Below, in pieces: positions 1-11,018 of a stretch of DNA of 64,000 nt. How positions within the stretch are numbered: position 1 is the first letter of the stretch; every line of letters begins with the position of its first letter. Below the pieces are notes generated by a model, which saw only the letters and a list, made by a program, of their open reading frames with translations, was not told the DNA's origin and made no database searches. This stretch comes from Myotis daubentonii. Taxonomy: Eukaryota > Chordata > Mammalia > Chiroptera > Vespertilionidae. The stretch spans positions 110,856,965 through 110,920,964 of the forward strand of contig NC_081844.1 of assembly GCF_963259705.1 (NCBI RefSeq). Direction: 5' to 3'. Both the position numbers and the translations under genes were made by a program.

Positions 1-90
1 CTCATCGATGTTTCTGACTCTCTATCTCTCTCCCTTCCTCTCTGTAAAAAATCAATAAAATATATTAAAAAAAAAAAAAGGAAAAAAAAA
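1..90 (+). mobile_element. Ves SINE, 3' part, cut by window edge
   Basis: The window opens inside the CT-rich part of a tRNA-derived bat Ves SINE, followed by the typical 'aaatcaataaaatatatt' tail and an A-rich end. The head with A and B boxes lies outside the window. Identity rests on the match to about twenty other copies in this window. Confidence 0.85.
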
Positions 91-299
91 TAATTGTTTT
101 AAAGCATGCGATGCCTGACTGGCCAGGGACACTGGCCTCTTTCTCTCGCACGTCAAATACAAGTGACCACAGCCAACACAGGAGCCGTCCTGGGCGAGTG
201 AGCCAGAATCACGCCCGTCTGTGTGAGATGCCGAAGGTCCGGCGTGAGTGTGCGCGCCAGGAGGTGAAAACAGTTTGGAAACGCTGCTGCAGGGCCTCC

Positions 300-482
300 C
301 CACGCATCCCTTTATTGCCCAATAACACCCATCGCACGATGGGCCGCGCGCGTCCCATCCACGCAGCTGCTGACAGGCACTTGCGTTGTTCCCACTTTGG
401 GGACATTACGAATATGCTGCTATGAATATTCACGGACAGATCTCTGTATGAACTTGGCTTTTCATTTCTCTTGGATATACAG
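300..482 (-). mobile_element. L1 remnant (3' region), antisense
   Basis: The stretch ending in 'ttcatttctcttggatata' and containing 'gctgctatgaatattc' resembles, on the minus strand, the common LINE-1 segment reading 'tatacccaagagaaatgaaaac...aatgttcatagcagcatt'. It is diverged and has no usable reading frame. Family assignment is from memory of L1 consensus sequence. Confidence 0.6.
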
Positions 483-2580
483 GGGGTCCCCAAAAACGTA
501 CACACACTGTGAGTGATCATTCATTCCAACGGGGTGAGTCTGAGAAGGAGCATCGTTCAGTGTCTATCCAGGTGCTTACTGCTGTGTCGCTGTGTCGCCT
601 GGGGACCCCACGGCCCTGCCTGTGTCGCTGTGTTGCCTGGGGACCCCACGGCGTCCTCCGGGGGACGGGACGGGCGCCTGGGCCTCACCCTGCACCACCA
701 CCACCTTGTTCTCAGCCACAGGAAGGCAGACGATGTTCGAGGCCCCGGACAGCCATGCTGCTCCCGTGGCCCCGCTCCGGCCTCCACACCACTCACCTGT
801 GTGAGCCACCAGGTCCCGTTATCTCCCAAGCCGACAGGCCACTGCACCCCGAAGCCGGAGGAACCCCCGGTCCTGGCTGCAGGGAGACCAGGCACTCAGG
901 GCCACACAGCCTGGCCTCGTGCCTCGACAACCCCCCCCCCGGCCCCCCCAGGCCAGTGCCTGCCCAGGACCTGTCTGCCCGGGGGTCCCTGTCCCCCGAT
1001 GTATCTTCTATTCCTCCTTGTTGGGGGTCCAGCCGGACACAGGCACCCCTCACAGAGGCCAGAGGCCGCGGGGGACGCAGCACAATCAGCTCCCCGGGCA
1101 CCGGTGGCGAGGTGCTGCCCACCCCACTTTGCAGGCGGGAATTTGAAGCCTGGAGACAGGAAGAGGTCTGGCCAGCATCCTGGCCGGTCCGGTGGGGACA
1201 GGGCTGGGCGGGGGCATGGCACCCAGAGCCGGAGGGGCCCCCACAGGTCAGGCTGGGTCTGCAGACCTGAGGAAGGCACCGGCCTTTGCTGCAGCTTCGG
1301 GTCTGCGGGCCCAGGCCCCCCCAGGCCCAGTGGGCACAGAGCCACTCCCGCCCAGAGGCGGCTGCGCCCAGCAGCCAGGGTCCGGAAGGGCCTCCAGGGG
1401 TCTCGCCCGAGCGGGGTCCCGGGGCCCCTGCGTGTTCCTGCCTGTGCCCCTGCCGGCTGGGCAGGGCCGAGGAGCCCTGTGAGCTGCCCGCACCCCCCCC
1501 CCCAGGCCCCTCGGCAGGGCAGCTGCACACGGGCCTCCCCTGGCCTGGCCGGGTGCCCAGGGACCGCACTCACCCCAAGCGGCTGTGGCCTCCAAGGAAG
1601 CGGGAGGCAGCTGAGCGCACGCACGCCGTTTCCTCCTGCCAGAGTCGCTGGGACCGCGCCGTCCACGGAGCCGCCCCCGGGAGGCAGCCCGTCGCAGGCA
1701 GAGCCAGTAATGAATGAAAATGGCTAATGATGGACCATCTGTCCCGCCTGCGCTCCGGGCCCTCCTTACGCACTCCTCTCCTCTGCCGCCCCCCACAGAT
1801 GGCGGTGGCCGCGTGGGGCCCGTGGGAAGCCGGGGGGAGCATGTTCAGGGGAGCAGCACAGGGTGCACCCCAGGGCTCACACAGGGTCAGGCTGAGCCAG
1901 ACCCACGGACAAGGGGCCTCCGTCTGTCCTTCACCCGGGAAGGTGGCACCAAGAGGGAGGCAGCGAGGCGGGTGCAGCCCTGGCACCAGACTCCGAGCTG
2001 CACTTCCACTCACACACCCTCTCCCCGCCCCCCGCAAGGGCCAGGTGGGCAGCCTGCGTGCGGGCCGAAAGCTCAGGGCCAGGGCCAGGGTCCCACAGCC
2101 TGCACTCCACTCCAAAGCGAGGACTGGGCCTCACACACGGGCCACTGTCCATGGAGCCCAGAGTCTGGGACACCTGACCCCAGGCCTCTCTGGTGACCGT
2201 CCCCAGGAACCTGGCCTCTGGCCTGGCCCGCCCTCAGGGAACCCAAGCCTCCAGCTGTGTCCCCAGCATGAAGGGGCACCCGGAGAATGGAGAACTGAAC
2301 CAGAGAGGGCAGTCAGCCTGGCCGGACCCTCTGGGGACAGAGGGCCGTGGAGGTAGGAAGGGACACTGAGACTCGGGTTGTGGATTCAGCGTCGAGTCGG
2401 AGCCTCGCCCTCCTGAGCCCAGGCCGGGTCCTTCCACCCCAGGGGGGGCCCCCAGGACCGGGGGCTCCCTGTGCAGCTGGTGGTCACTGGATGGAGGCAG
2501 GGCCCCTGGAGGTCAGAGTCACTGGAGAGAAGAGGGAAGCTCTGGGGGTGCCCAAGGGAAGGGGATGGAGAGGAGGTGCA
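483..2580. other. GC-rich intergenic stretch, no gene seen
   Basis: About 2.1 kb of very GC-rich sequence with poly-C runs. It has overlapping long open frames on both strands, none with a recognisable domain, conserved start context or splice logic. The openness follows from low stop-codon density at high GC. Confidence 0.6.
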
Positions 2581-2592
2581 TGATTATCGCCG

Positions 2593-2621
2593 TGAATATT
2601 CATGTGACACATGAATATTCA
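2593..2621. repeat. 29-bp palindrome with POU-like half-sites
   Basis: A 14-bp arm (TGAATATTCATGTG) is followed by one A and then its exact reverse complement. Each arm contains ATGAATATTCAT-like sequence, itself a palindrome resembling POU/Pit-1 sites. It stands out as an AT-rich island in GC-rich surroundings. Function is inferred only. Confidence 0.6.
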
Positions 2622-2998
2622 TAGACGCTCTCCCACCACTGCTGTGGCAGCAGCAGCTCCTCCACCCCTCTGCCAGCCAGCCAGCCGCTGGGGGCAAGAG
2701 GCCTGGCTTGGGAGCCCTGCCACCAGCACACCCAGCGGGGTCCCTCTCCAAAAATGGCCAGGAAGAGGGGTCCAGAGAGCGGCCGGCTGGAGGCGGGAGG
2801 GCCTGTGGCTGCCCCTGCATGGCGGGCTCTGGCTGCCTGGCTGGCTGCCGGGGAAGAGCAGTCTGGCAAGCAGCCACAGGGATGGGGGGTGCGGCTAGGG
2901 GGGGCTGCTGTTGCTGCTGCTACTGGAAACAGGATCCCCTGGGGCTGATGGGAAGGGATCATGTCCTGCCAAGGGGGGGAGCCCAGAGAAGGAAAACC

Positions 2999-3052
2999 AA
3001 GAAGGCTCAGAGAGGGTCAGCAACTTGCCCAAGGTCACACAGCAAGCCCCAG
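2999..3052 (+). repeat. MIR SINE fragment
   Basis: The segment 'aacttgcccaaggtcacac' preceded by 'ctcagagagggtcag' matches the core/3' part of the ancient mammalian MIR SINE in sense orientation. It is short and diverged. Confidence 0.6.
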
Positions 3053-3234
3053 GGGCGGCCGAGGGCTGCTTCCTGCTGGTGTGTGAGTGCGGAGGGGGCT
3101 CCATGTGCAGGAGGGTGGCAGCTGAGGCGGCTCTGCCCTGGGACAAGCGCGTAGCTATTCCCGGCACAGGGCAGTGTCTGTGAGTGCACGCATGAATGGC
3201 GCACAGCCCTCCGTTCAAGGATGAGAGAACTGAG

Positions 3235-3445
3235 CCCGTTCAGTGTGACTCGGTGGTGGAGCATCGACCGATGAACCAGGAGGTCAGGGTTTGATTCCCG
3301 GTCGGGGCACAGGCCTGGGTTGCAGGCTCAATCCAGTGTGGGGCGTGCAGGAGGCAGATCAATGGTTCTCTCTCATCACTGATGTTCTGTCTCTCTCCCT
3401 CTCCCTTCCTCTCTAAAATCAATAAAAATAGATTAAAAAAAAGAG
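3235..3445 (+). mobile_element. Ves SINE, full length
   Basis: tRNA-like head (gtgactcggtggtggagcatc... ggtttgattcccggtcgggg), 'gcaggaggcagatcaatgg' middle, CT-rich stretch and 'aaaatcaataaaa' tail. It is flanked by a short direct repeat, gagaactgag, at 3225-3234 and just after the A-rich tail, consistent with L1-mediated retroposition. Confidence 0.9.
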
Positions 3446-4689
3446 AGGGGAGAACTGAGTCTCGGAGACGAAGGGTGCTGCTGGGGGAAGGGGGAGCCTG
3501 ACTTGCTGGGTGCCGTCTGTGTAAGACCAGGGATCCAGTGCCGGGAGGAGCCTGGTAGAGTCCACAGCCTGTGCCTGCAGGCAGCCCTGCCCCCCAGCCC
3601 CTGCGAAAGGTGAGCTGGTGACACTCCCTGGCAGGGCTGGGTGACGTGGGACAGGGGCGGGGGGGGGGGGGCGAGCAAGGAAGGCCTGGCACACACCCCA
3701 TCTGTGTGGGCGAGGAAGCAGACGGGGGACCGCAGTGAGCAGAAATCAAATGAGGAGGCTGACAGTTAGCGGAGAAGCAAAATAATCATAAATGATGGTT
3801 TTTATTAAAAAATATCACCTGGAAAATGTATGCTCATTTCAGATGCCCAAAAAGAGTCCAAAATGCAATCAGGGGGAATAGAGGGGTGGGGAGTGGAAAA
3901 TTAAAGTCGCGGCGTAGCCCGGGAAAGCAGCTCTCCGCCGGGGCCTACGGTGCGGGGGCCGGGGGCGGGGGGGGGGGGGGGTGTCACTGTTGTGTGAAGT
4001 GATAAACATTGTTCTGCAACCAAAATAGCAAACAGATAATCCATCACGGAGCAGTGACGGATGCTCCTGAGAACAAGCCGGCAGGGGCCTGGGTACCAGG
4101 GGGTGGGCGGAGCCCCTCAGAGGCGGGCGGCAGGACCTGTCCCTGGTGGCCCGGCCGGAGGCCGCTGCCCGGCTAAGTTGCCTGGCTGTGCCTGGCTGTG
4201 CCTGGCTGTGCCTGGCTGTGCCTGGAAGCCCCTGGCCATGGACTCCAGAGGGTGAGAGGAGGGAGACAGGCCCAGAGCGGGCAAGGCCCAGCCCAAGTCA
4301 CACAGCACCCCGTGTCCCTCGGAGAAGGGGTTTGGGGAAGGACCGGAGACCCCCCCCAGAGCCGTGCCCTCGCAGAGCAGGCTTGCAGAGGGGAGCAAAG
4401 CCTCCTTCCCCTGAAGACCCCAAGAATCCCAACTAAGAACCCCGAACTGCCCCCAGGCCCCGCCACGGCCACCCACCTGCCCCTCTTCGGGTCCTTTTGA
4501 CCCGATAAACCGCAGACCAGGCCTGGAGGGTGGGGAAGCAGGAAGCTGCCCGCGGCCTGGCCAGGAGGGCTCCCCTCACCTTCGTCAGGGGCGGCTCCGC
4601 CCCCAGCGGCTCCCTCCCCAGCCCCACTGCCAGCCCCCACCCCCGGCCAGGCGACCCCGCCCCAGCTCCTGGCCCCTGACGTGACACCA
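3446..4689. other. Intergenic stretch, no gene; low-complexity runs
   Basis: No coding signal is seen. It holds G runs near 3660 and 3967, an AT-rich patch at 3770-3850 (aaataatcataaatgatgg) that may be regulatory, and a 10-bp tandem repeat (cctggctgtg, four copies) at 4181-4220. A degenerate MIR-like fragment lies near 4260-4310. Confidence 0.5.
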
Positions 4690-4925
4690 GCCTGCTCCCG
4701 GCACATCCCCAGGGCCGATTAAGATGTCTGGAGCTGATTAGACTCTGACACTGATGAAGCCCAGAGGTAATTAGCAGGGAAAAAAGTTTTGATGAGTCCT
4801 CAGCATAATTCTCTCCAATTATTCAAAGTTCATGCCCGCAGGGGGTGGACGAGCTCCAGGAATATTTATTTATATCCGAGTTCCTCATCCACTTCGTGAA
4901 TCTAGTTAATCACCCGACTGGTAAC
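4690..4925. promoter_or_regulatory. AT-rich, homeobox-motif-dense candidate enhancer
   Basis: Within very GC-rich DNA, this 235-bp patch drops sharply in GC. It contains many homeodomain cores: gattaag, gctgattag, gaggtaattagc, ccaattattc, tagttaatcacc, plus tatttatttat. It has no repeat-family features. The composition resembles vertebrate conserved non-coding enhancers. Conservation could not be tested here. Confidence 0.4.
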
Positions 4926-5078
4926 GGGGTCTGGCAGCACCGAGCGGCCTGACGCTGAGGGCTGGGAAGGAGCCTGGGGCCCCCCCAGACACATCCCGGG
5001 GCTCGCCCGGAGCCTGCGGGTCTCTGGTCATCTTAGTCCCCATGAGAGCAGGGTCTGTAGGTAAGAAAAGTCAGAGAG

Positions 5079-5297
5079 CCCAGCGGTGTGGCTCAGGGGT
5101 TGAGCATCGACCGATGAGCCAGGAGGTTCCCGGTCAGGGCGCGTGCCTGGGCTGTGGGCTTGATCCCCAGTGCGGGGCAGGCAGGAGGCAGCCAACCAGT
5201 GATTCTCTCTCATCATTGATATTTCTCTCTCTCCCTCTCCCTTCCTCTCTGAAATCCATAAAAATATATTTTGAAAAAAGAAAAGAAAAATTAAAAT
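5079..5297 (+). mobile_element. Ves SINE with 13-bp target duplication
   Basis: A tRNA-like head with a deletion across the B-box region, the gcaggaggcagcc middle, a CT-rich stretch and a gaaatccataaaaata tail. The flanks aaaagtcagagag at 5066-5078 and 5298-5310 are an exact target-site duplication, so the insertion is fairly young. Confidence 0.92.
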
Positions 5298-5310
5298 AAA
5301 AGTCAGAGAG

Positions 5311-6655
5311 AGGAGCAGGGCTGTGCCCCAGGTCAGCCACAGTGGCTCCCAGCCCCGGGGCCCGTCCAGGGCCTGACCTCTGGCTCTTGGCCACTGACCC
5401 ACCTGGCCCCGCCCTGTTTGCCCAGGTGCCCAGGATGGGAGCCACTCCCGGGCCCTCTACAGCACAGAGGCACCTGCGGACCCACCACGGGGCCTGGGGC
5501 GGGCGGGCACCTCCCCCAGGGTCAGGAGACGGGCCTGCTCTGCCCTTGACACTCAGGGCTGCTGCGAGCATCCCGCACACGCCCGTAAGAGGGGCGTGTC
5601 TCGCTGGGGCGTCGGGAGCCGGCAGGAGGCTCCTGGGGCAGGTGTGGGTCTGACTCTGGGGGGGCTCTGGAGCCGCAGCAGCCGCGCGTCTCGCCGGCAT
5701 CACTGGGGTCCGTGTGCGTCCGTCCACGTGGGCCTCGCAGGCGGAGGGTGTCTGGTTCTCACCTGCGCCTCCTGATGGTGAGGGGCGCGAGCACCGGGCT
5801 CACCCGCCGTCTTCCTCGGGAGCTGCCTGTGCCCTGGGCCTCTGCAAGGACAGTGGTCAGATCCTGGCCCGAGCGTCCACCCCAGCGGCCGAGGGCCTCT
5901 CCCCGCTCCCAGGACCAGTGCCGCCGGGTGGGGGCAGGGCCGGTCCGGCCGTGGGGTCCGGCCCAGAGGGCATGTGCGGTGAAGCACATCTTTTCACGAA
6001 ACCTTGGGGTGACTTGTTGTGCAGCAACAGCTCACACACAAGCCATTTGCTTCCTGAACCAAACAGTGACCACAGCCCAGGAGCCAGGCCGGGTGGGACT
6101 CCTCCCCTGGGGCGTCCCCACGAGGGGGGAGAAAGCACAGGTCCCCCAAACTGAGCCCAGACTCACCGAGTCCCAGCAGCCGCCTCCACAAGGCAGGGCC
6201 AGGGGGGGCTCCCCAGGCCAGTGACCGTCCCCCTCTCACGCAGAAACACTCTTGCTCAGAGCCTGCTCTTGGGGAGCCCTGCACGTCCAGAGGCCGCCTC
6301 TGCGTGAGCTGCAGGCGTCGCCCATCGCCCGGGGGTCAATGGGTTTCTTGCTCTTCGTGTGTCTGCCTCCCCCCAAGGCCCCGGGCAGGGCAAGAGCAGA
6401 GAGCGCTGTGGCTAAGAGAACCCCTCCATCCTCAGCTCCAGCTGCGAGGAGTTGCCACCCACCCGGGCCTCGGGGAGGGGGGCCGGGCTGCCCTGGAGAA
6501 CAGGGCGTGAGCGGGAGAGAAGGGGGTCCACTGCCTCCACCCCCCATGCCCACCCCTCTTCCCTCCACCCGAAGGCCACCCCCTGGACCTGAGCCCCGGG
6601 CCACTGTGCTCAGCCCGGCCAGGGCACCCCTGTGCACTGCAAGCCGCCCTTGGCG
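5311..6655. other. GC-rich intergenic stretch, no gene seen
   Basis: Open frames occur on both strands but none shows a domain, plausible exon structure or conserved features. No repeat family was recognised. Confidence 0.5.
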
Positions 6656-6835
6656 TGCCAGGTGAGTGGGAGGGGCGCCAGGTGAGTTGGGGGGGGTGCC
6701 AGGTGAGTGGGGGGGGTGCCAGGTGAGTGGGGGGGTGCCAGGTGAGTGGGGGGGGCACCAGGTGAGTGGGGGGGTGCCAGGTGAGTGGGAGGGGCACCAG
6801 GTGAGTGGGAGGGGTGCCAGGTGAATGGGGGGTGG
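6656..6835 (+). repeat. 20-bp minisatellite built on a splice-donor consensus
   Basis: Nine tandem copies of a ~20-bp unit (gccaggtgagtggggggg with small changes). Units start their GGTGAG at 6661, 6681, 6702, 6722 and so on, ending with a gtgaat variant near 6821. Eight copies contain CAGGTGAGT, a perfect mammalian 5' splice-site consensus. Confidence 0.85.
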
Positions 6836-6913
6836 GGTGGGCAGGGCTCCGGGTCTGAGACATCAGCTTGGGGGCTTCAGGCTCCATGGACTGGGCCAGG
6901 CCTGGGGTAAGAT

Positions 6914-7008
6914 AAGCCTGAGCATCAACCTATGAACCAGGAGGTCACGGTTCAGTTCCCAGTCAGGGCACGTGCCCAGGTGTGGACTCGATCCCCGTGG
7001 GGGGCGTG
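6914..7008 (+). mobile_element. Ves SINE, 3'-truncated
   Basis: Only the tRNA-like head remains (gagcatcaacctatgaacc... cagttcccagtcagggca... gatccccgtgggggg). The CT-rich stretch and tail are missing, and L1-derived sequence follows directly. Confidence 0.75.
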
Positions 7009-7010
7009 TT

Positions 7011-7350
7011 AAATAAAGAATGAAGCTGGACCCCTACCTCACACCAAATACAAAATTAACTCAAAATAAATTTAAAAAAAAACTAAAAACAATACCTATA
7101 ACTATAAAGCCCTTAGAAGAAGCAGAGGCCAATCTTCCGGACGCTGGATTTAGCCACGGCTTCTTAGACACGACACCAAAACACCACAACAATAGCAAAC
7201 ATGGATACACTGGGCTTCATCGAATTGTAAAACTTTCGTGCATCGAAGGACGCCACCAAGAAAGCGGAAGACGACCCACGGAACCGGAACCGGAGGAGAA
7301 ACTTGAAAAACCTGTTACCTGTGAGGGTCTGAGGGAAGAACGCTTACAAG
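7011..7350 (+). mobile_element. L1 ORF2 C-terminal fragment
   Basis: Nucleotides such as gacccctacctcacacc and the translated motif LDPYLTP...TIK.LEE match the region near the end of LINE-1 ORF2 (downstream of the reverse transcriptase). A single forward frame stays open from 7020 to 7442, although only about the first 105 codons look L1-derived. There is no 5' part, no endonuclease or RT motif and no poly-A end, so it is a dead fragment. Confidence 0.75.
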
Positions 7351-7351
7351 T

Positions 7352-8870
7352 CCGGCCGGAAACAAACACCCGGTGCTCCGATGCCAGGGGCCTGCTGGGC
7401 ACTCATTCCTCCAACGAGGGCACGACGCCCACTGTGGCCTGAGAGGAGACCCACAGTGTTAGCCCCGGAGCCACACCTGGGTGAGCGGCGTTCACGCCCC
7501 CCCCCACTCTCCCCACACCTCCCCGCTCCCCCCACGCCCCCCCTGCTCCGCTCCCCCACCCCCCCAATAGACGCTCGCAGCTCCCCGCTCCCCCAGCACC
7601 TTCCCTGTAACCAGGACAGGCCTGCCTTTGTCACCTCCACGCACAGCCAGGGCGGGGCCACAGCAGCTGAGGCCAGGCAGGGAGCCCCCCGCCGCTGGTG
7701 GTATTCAAGCAGATAGGGCAGCTCTGCTCAGGGGCCTCATCCAGGGGAGCAGGGCCTCGTGCTCTCGGGCTCTCGGGCTCTGAGTGCCGCGGCCGTCGGG
7801 CTCCGGGGAGCGAGCGTGCGCTTCTGCCTGAAAACGAACCCTCGCCTCTCATCCTCCCCGCTCGCGTCCTCCCGGCAGCTGCGAGGAATCACATTTGCAC
7901 CTTCTCTCCGCCAGTGGAGTGCAAATCCGCCTCGTGATCCAGGCAGAACGGCCGCTCCTCCCGACTGGGAGCCGCCGCGCCTGCCAAGTTCAGGAGCGAG
8001 TCGGGCTCTGCAGGGGGGAGGGGGCGGGCGTCCGGCTGCTGCTCACGAGGGCGGCCGCTCCTGTCCTCTCAAGGCCGCTGGCCGGTCACAGCGCCCTCCA
8101 GGCTGTGGCCTCCTGTCCCGGTAGCGATAGCGCTTCTGCGGTTGGCCGGCCTCCCGGGACTCTCGGTGGGGCCTGAGGGACAGCTGGGTGCACTGAGCAT
8201 CCACAGGGGCACGCGCAGCAGGACCCTGCCCGCCCCCTCGCCCTGTGTCCTGTTAGGAGGGGCAGGGCTGCGGGCTCAGCCTCCCACCTGCGCGGGGACC
8301 AGGCTCAGCCTCCCACGTACTCCCGGGTCCCACCCCACGGATGCTGCATGGGCCCCGCCCCTGAAGAGGCGAGGTCCCTGGCTCCTCCCCTCCCCACCTC
8401 CCTGCTGTCCCATCCCCGGGTCCAGGTGCCCTTCGCTGCCCGGTCCATCGGGTTCCCCCGGCCCCGCACTCAGCGAGACTCGGGCCGCCACTGCCAGGCC
8501 CTGAGGTGCTGCCCAGGCCCAAAGCGGGTGGAGAAACTCCGTTCTCACTCAGACCCTGGTCGCCCCACTTTGTCCCTGGCTCTGAGCTCCATGGAGCTGC
8601 TCCGAGGCCCAGGCAGACCTCCCAGCTCTGATCTAGGCGAGGCCCTCCCTCCTCCCAGCTCCAAGGCCTCAGGGCTCAGGGCTCAGCCCTGGGGCGGGAC
8701 GTCAGGGGATCATTCTTGATGCCTCAGGACCTCAGGCTGTGACCCGAGGGTGGGGGGGAGCGTAGGGGAGCATGGGGGCGGCTGATGCTCCGTGTGGCCA
8801 CAATGTCCTCCGTGTGGGATGAGCGCTGGGCCCACGGGTCAGCGCACAGCATCCGCTCAGAGGCCTGAGA
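7352..8870. other. GC-rich intergenic stretch with an octamer pair
   Basis: No gene was recognised. A CpG-richer zone lies at 7740-8150. At 7890-7926 an ATTTGCA and a TGCAAAT (POU octamer halves) lie in opposite orientation about 20 bp apart. The rest is unremarkable. Confidence 0.45.
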
Positions 8871-8879
8871 GCCCTGCTT

Positions 8880-9000
8880 CCGGAGCCTCGGTTTTCTCAT
8901 CTGTAAAGAGGGCTCATAGGGGCCAACTCAGATCTTCTAAATGAGACACTGTCCAGAGCGTAGCTCCACCCCTGGGACCTGCTGAGTGCCCGGCACAGGA
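8880..9000 (-). repeat. MIR SINE fragment
   Basis: 'ggttttctcatctgtaaag', later 'aaatgagacactg', and 'gtgcccggcacagga' are the reverse complement of the MIR core (tttacagatgagaaaac, catttaat, gtgccaggcac). Ancient and diverged. Confidence 0.65.
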
Positions 9001-9584
9001 CGTGAGGTGGGCAGGTTGGGGCGTGGAAGGCCTTTGGAGGGGCGACCGGTAGGCCTGGGGCGGGCCTGGGTCCCACGCTCTCAGCCAGCTCCCTGTCGGT
9101 GGAGGGGAGGGTGCCCCCAGCCGGTGCCCGTGTGGGCTGGGGGCAGGTGAGGTCAGGGGGCTGTCCTGGGGCCCCTTCCCCAGCCCCTCCCTCCGCTCCC
9201 TCCTCCTGAAGTGAGAGGCAGGAGGAGGAGACAGCCCAGAAGCCCGAGAGCTGGGCAAGCAGGTGAGTTCCGAGAACACCAGGTGCAACTTAACCTGCAA
9301 GTGAGCTGTCCTGGCGATGAGGGGAGCTGTGCGGGGAGGCCAGGGGCAGCGGGCTGGGCTGACCCTGAGGAAGAAGCGGGCACAGAGGGGCGGGCGGCTG
9401 GGGAGGGGTGACCACGTGGATGAGGCGCCCCAGGCCCTTGGGGGCCACAGAAGGACCCCAGCCACGTGCGCACCCGCAGGAGGGCAGGTGTGGGGAGAGG
9501 GGCGGAGGGAGGGTCCCCCAGGCAGGGCCGGCCCCTGGCGAAGCCGCTCGGATGAAGCCCTCCTGTCCCTCCACAGGCACTTAG

Positions 9585-9670
9585 CAAATCCGGGCGCAAA
9601 TAAATAACCGCGTCCAATTGAATTAACCTTCAGCGATCAGCACAGCTAAACAACTTACCCGCGGCCCAAC
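9585..9670. promoter_or_regulatory. AT-rich candidate regulatory island
   Basis: The short AT-rich patch (gcaaataaataacc, ccaattgaattaacc, gctaaacaacttacc) contrasts with flanking GC-rich DNA and has homeodomain and forkhead-like cores. No repeat family was recognised. The regulatory role is inference. Confidence 0.25.
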
Positions 9671-9699
9671 GAGATTACGCGGCCGGCGCAGACGCTGAT

Positions 9700-11008
9700 C
9701 CCAGGGCCCAGGGGTGTAACGAGTTTAAGCCCGATGCCCGCTCTTCCCTCCGGTTCCGGCACTCCGCTCCCGGGCGCCTCGGGGGCCGCGGCCCTGGGGA
9801 TGCCGAGGGCGCCAGACACACGTGGGGCGAACGGGGCGACAGGGGCGCAGCCGTGGGCGCACAGGGTGCAGGGTGCGGGCAGCCGGCCAGACAAGGAGGC
9901 TGCAGGTGCTGGTGGCAGACGCGTGCCCTCCCTGTGACCCCCACGCCCAGAGGCACCACCTCACACCCACCTGCCTGAGACCTGTGACCCAGGAGGGACC
10001 TGCTGGGCAAGGTCGGGTCTGCCCTGCCCCACGCCCGGGCCATCGGGGGTGGAGGCCCTTCCGCGGGCGGGCGCTAGTGACAGGGGTCGGAGTAAACGGA
10101 GCTGTGCCTCCGGGGACGCGGGGAGGGGCCGGGCCAAGGACGAGGGAGAGGACAGCCCCTCCCGGGGGCAGCGGGCATCGAGGAGTCGGGACGCCTGGTT
10201 CCGTCCACACCCGCTCAGCCGGGCCTGCTCCACCGGAGCATTCCGTGGCCTCCGCCGCCCCCCAGCGGGGTTGTCTGGCAGCACAGCTGCCGCCCGCCCG
10301 CCCGCCCGCCGGCCCTGGGACCAGGACCGCCCACCCTGCAGCTCCCGGCACAGCCCTCCTCCCGGTCCCCAGGCCGAGACCCGCCTTGCGCCCACCTGGG
10401 CCGGGGTGGGCCTCCACGGGGCAAGTCCCTGCTGCAAGGCCCTCTCCTTCCTTCCGATCACAGACGTAAAGGGTGCCACTGGCTACAGCAAAGTACAGTT
10501 CTCCCGTTCTCTCCTGGGACCCGAAGCTGTTTGCTCGTCGTCCTCTCCTCTCGGGGAGGCGGGCCCAGACCAGCACCCAGCAGGGGGCGCTCACTGAGTG
10601 GGTGACCAAGCAGGTGTCTCCCATTTCACAGACGCGGCCTCGGAGGCCGGGCTGGGGGAGGAGCTGTCCCAGGCGGTTGGCTGGTGAGAGCCAGAGCCAG
10701 AGCCAGAGCCGGGCAGGGCCTGGTTGCTCCCTCCCCTCCCCATCCCACCCCCCTGGCTTTGCCCACGTGAATGCCCCCCCCCCCCGCCGGTCAGCAGGCG
10801 TTTGTCATGGCCCCTGGCCAGCAGCTGGGCTTCTGTCCCCTCCTCGTAGGAGACAAGAGGGTGCATACGGGCCCCGGGTGGGCTGGCTCCTTCGCTGTGG
10901 GCTCCACAGCCCTGTGTGGGGCGGCTTCCTTCCAGGGGAAGCAAGAATTTAAAAAGTTGAAAGAAAGGCTTTCAGGAATTGTACGTGGATTGACGTTTCC
11001 TTTATTAA
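9700..11008. other. GC-rich intergenic stretch, no gene seen
   Basis: Long open frames on both strands are composition artefacts. It holds a (cgcc)n run near 10292 and a CTCF-like site at 10576. Confidence 0.5.
10576..10593 (+). promoter_or_regulatory. CTCF-like motif, forward
   Basis: CCCAGCAGGGGGCGCTCA matches the CTCF core (CCASYAGRKGGC) in forward orientation. Occupancy is unknown. Confidence 0.5.
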
Positions 11009-11018
11009 AGAACTGAGC

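Noticed and set aside
512..1727. 404-codon and overlapping long open frames on both strands
   Set aside because: GC-rich DNA lacks stops in most frames here; translations are Pro/Arg/Gly-rich without domains and overlap on both strands.
7020..7442. 140-codon ORF as a host gene
   Set aside because: The first ~105 codons are an L1 ORF2 C-terminal fragment; the rest runs into unrelated GC-rich sequence.
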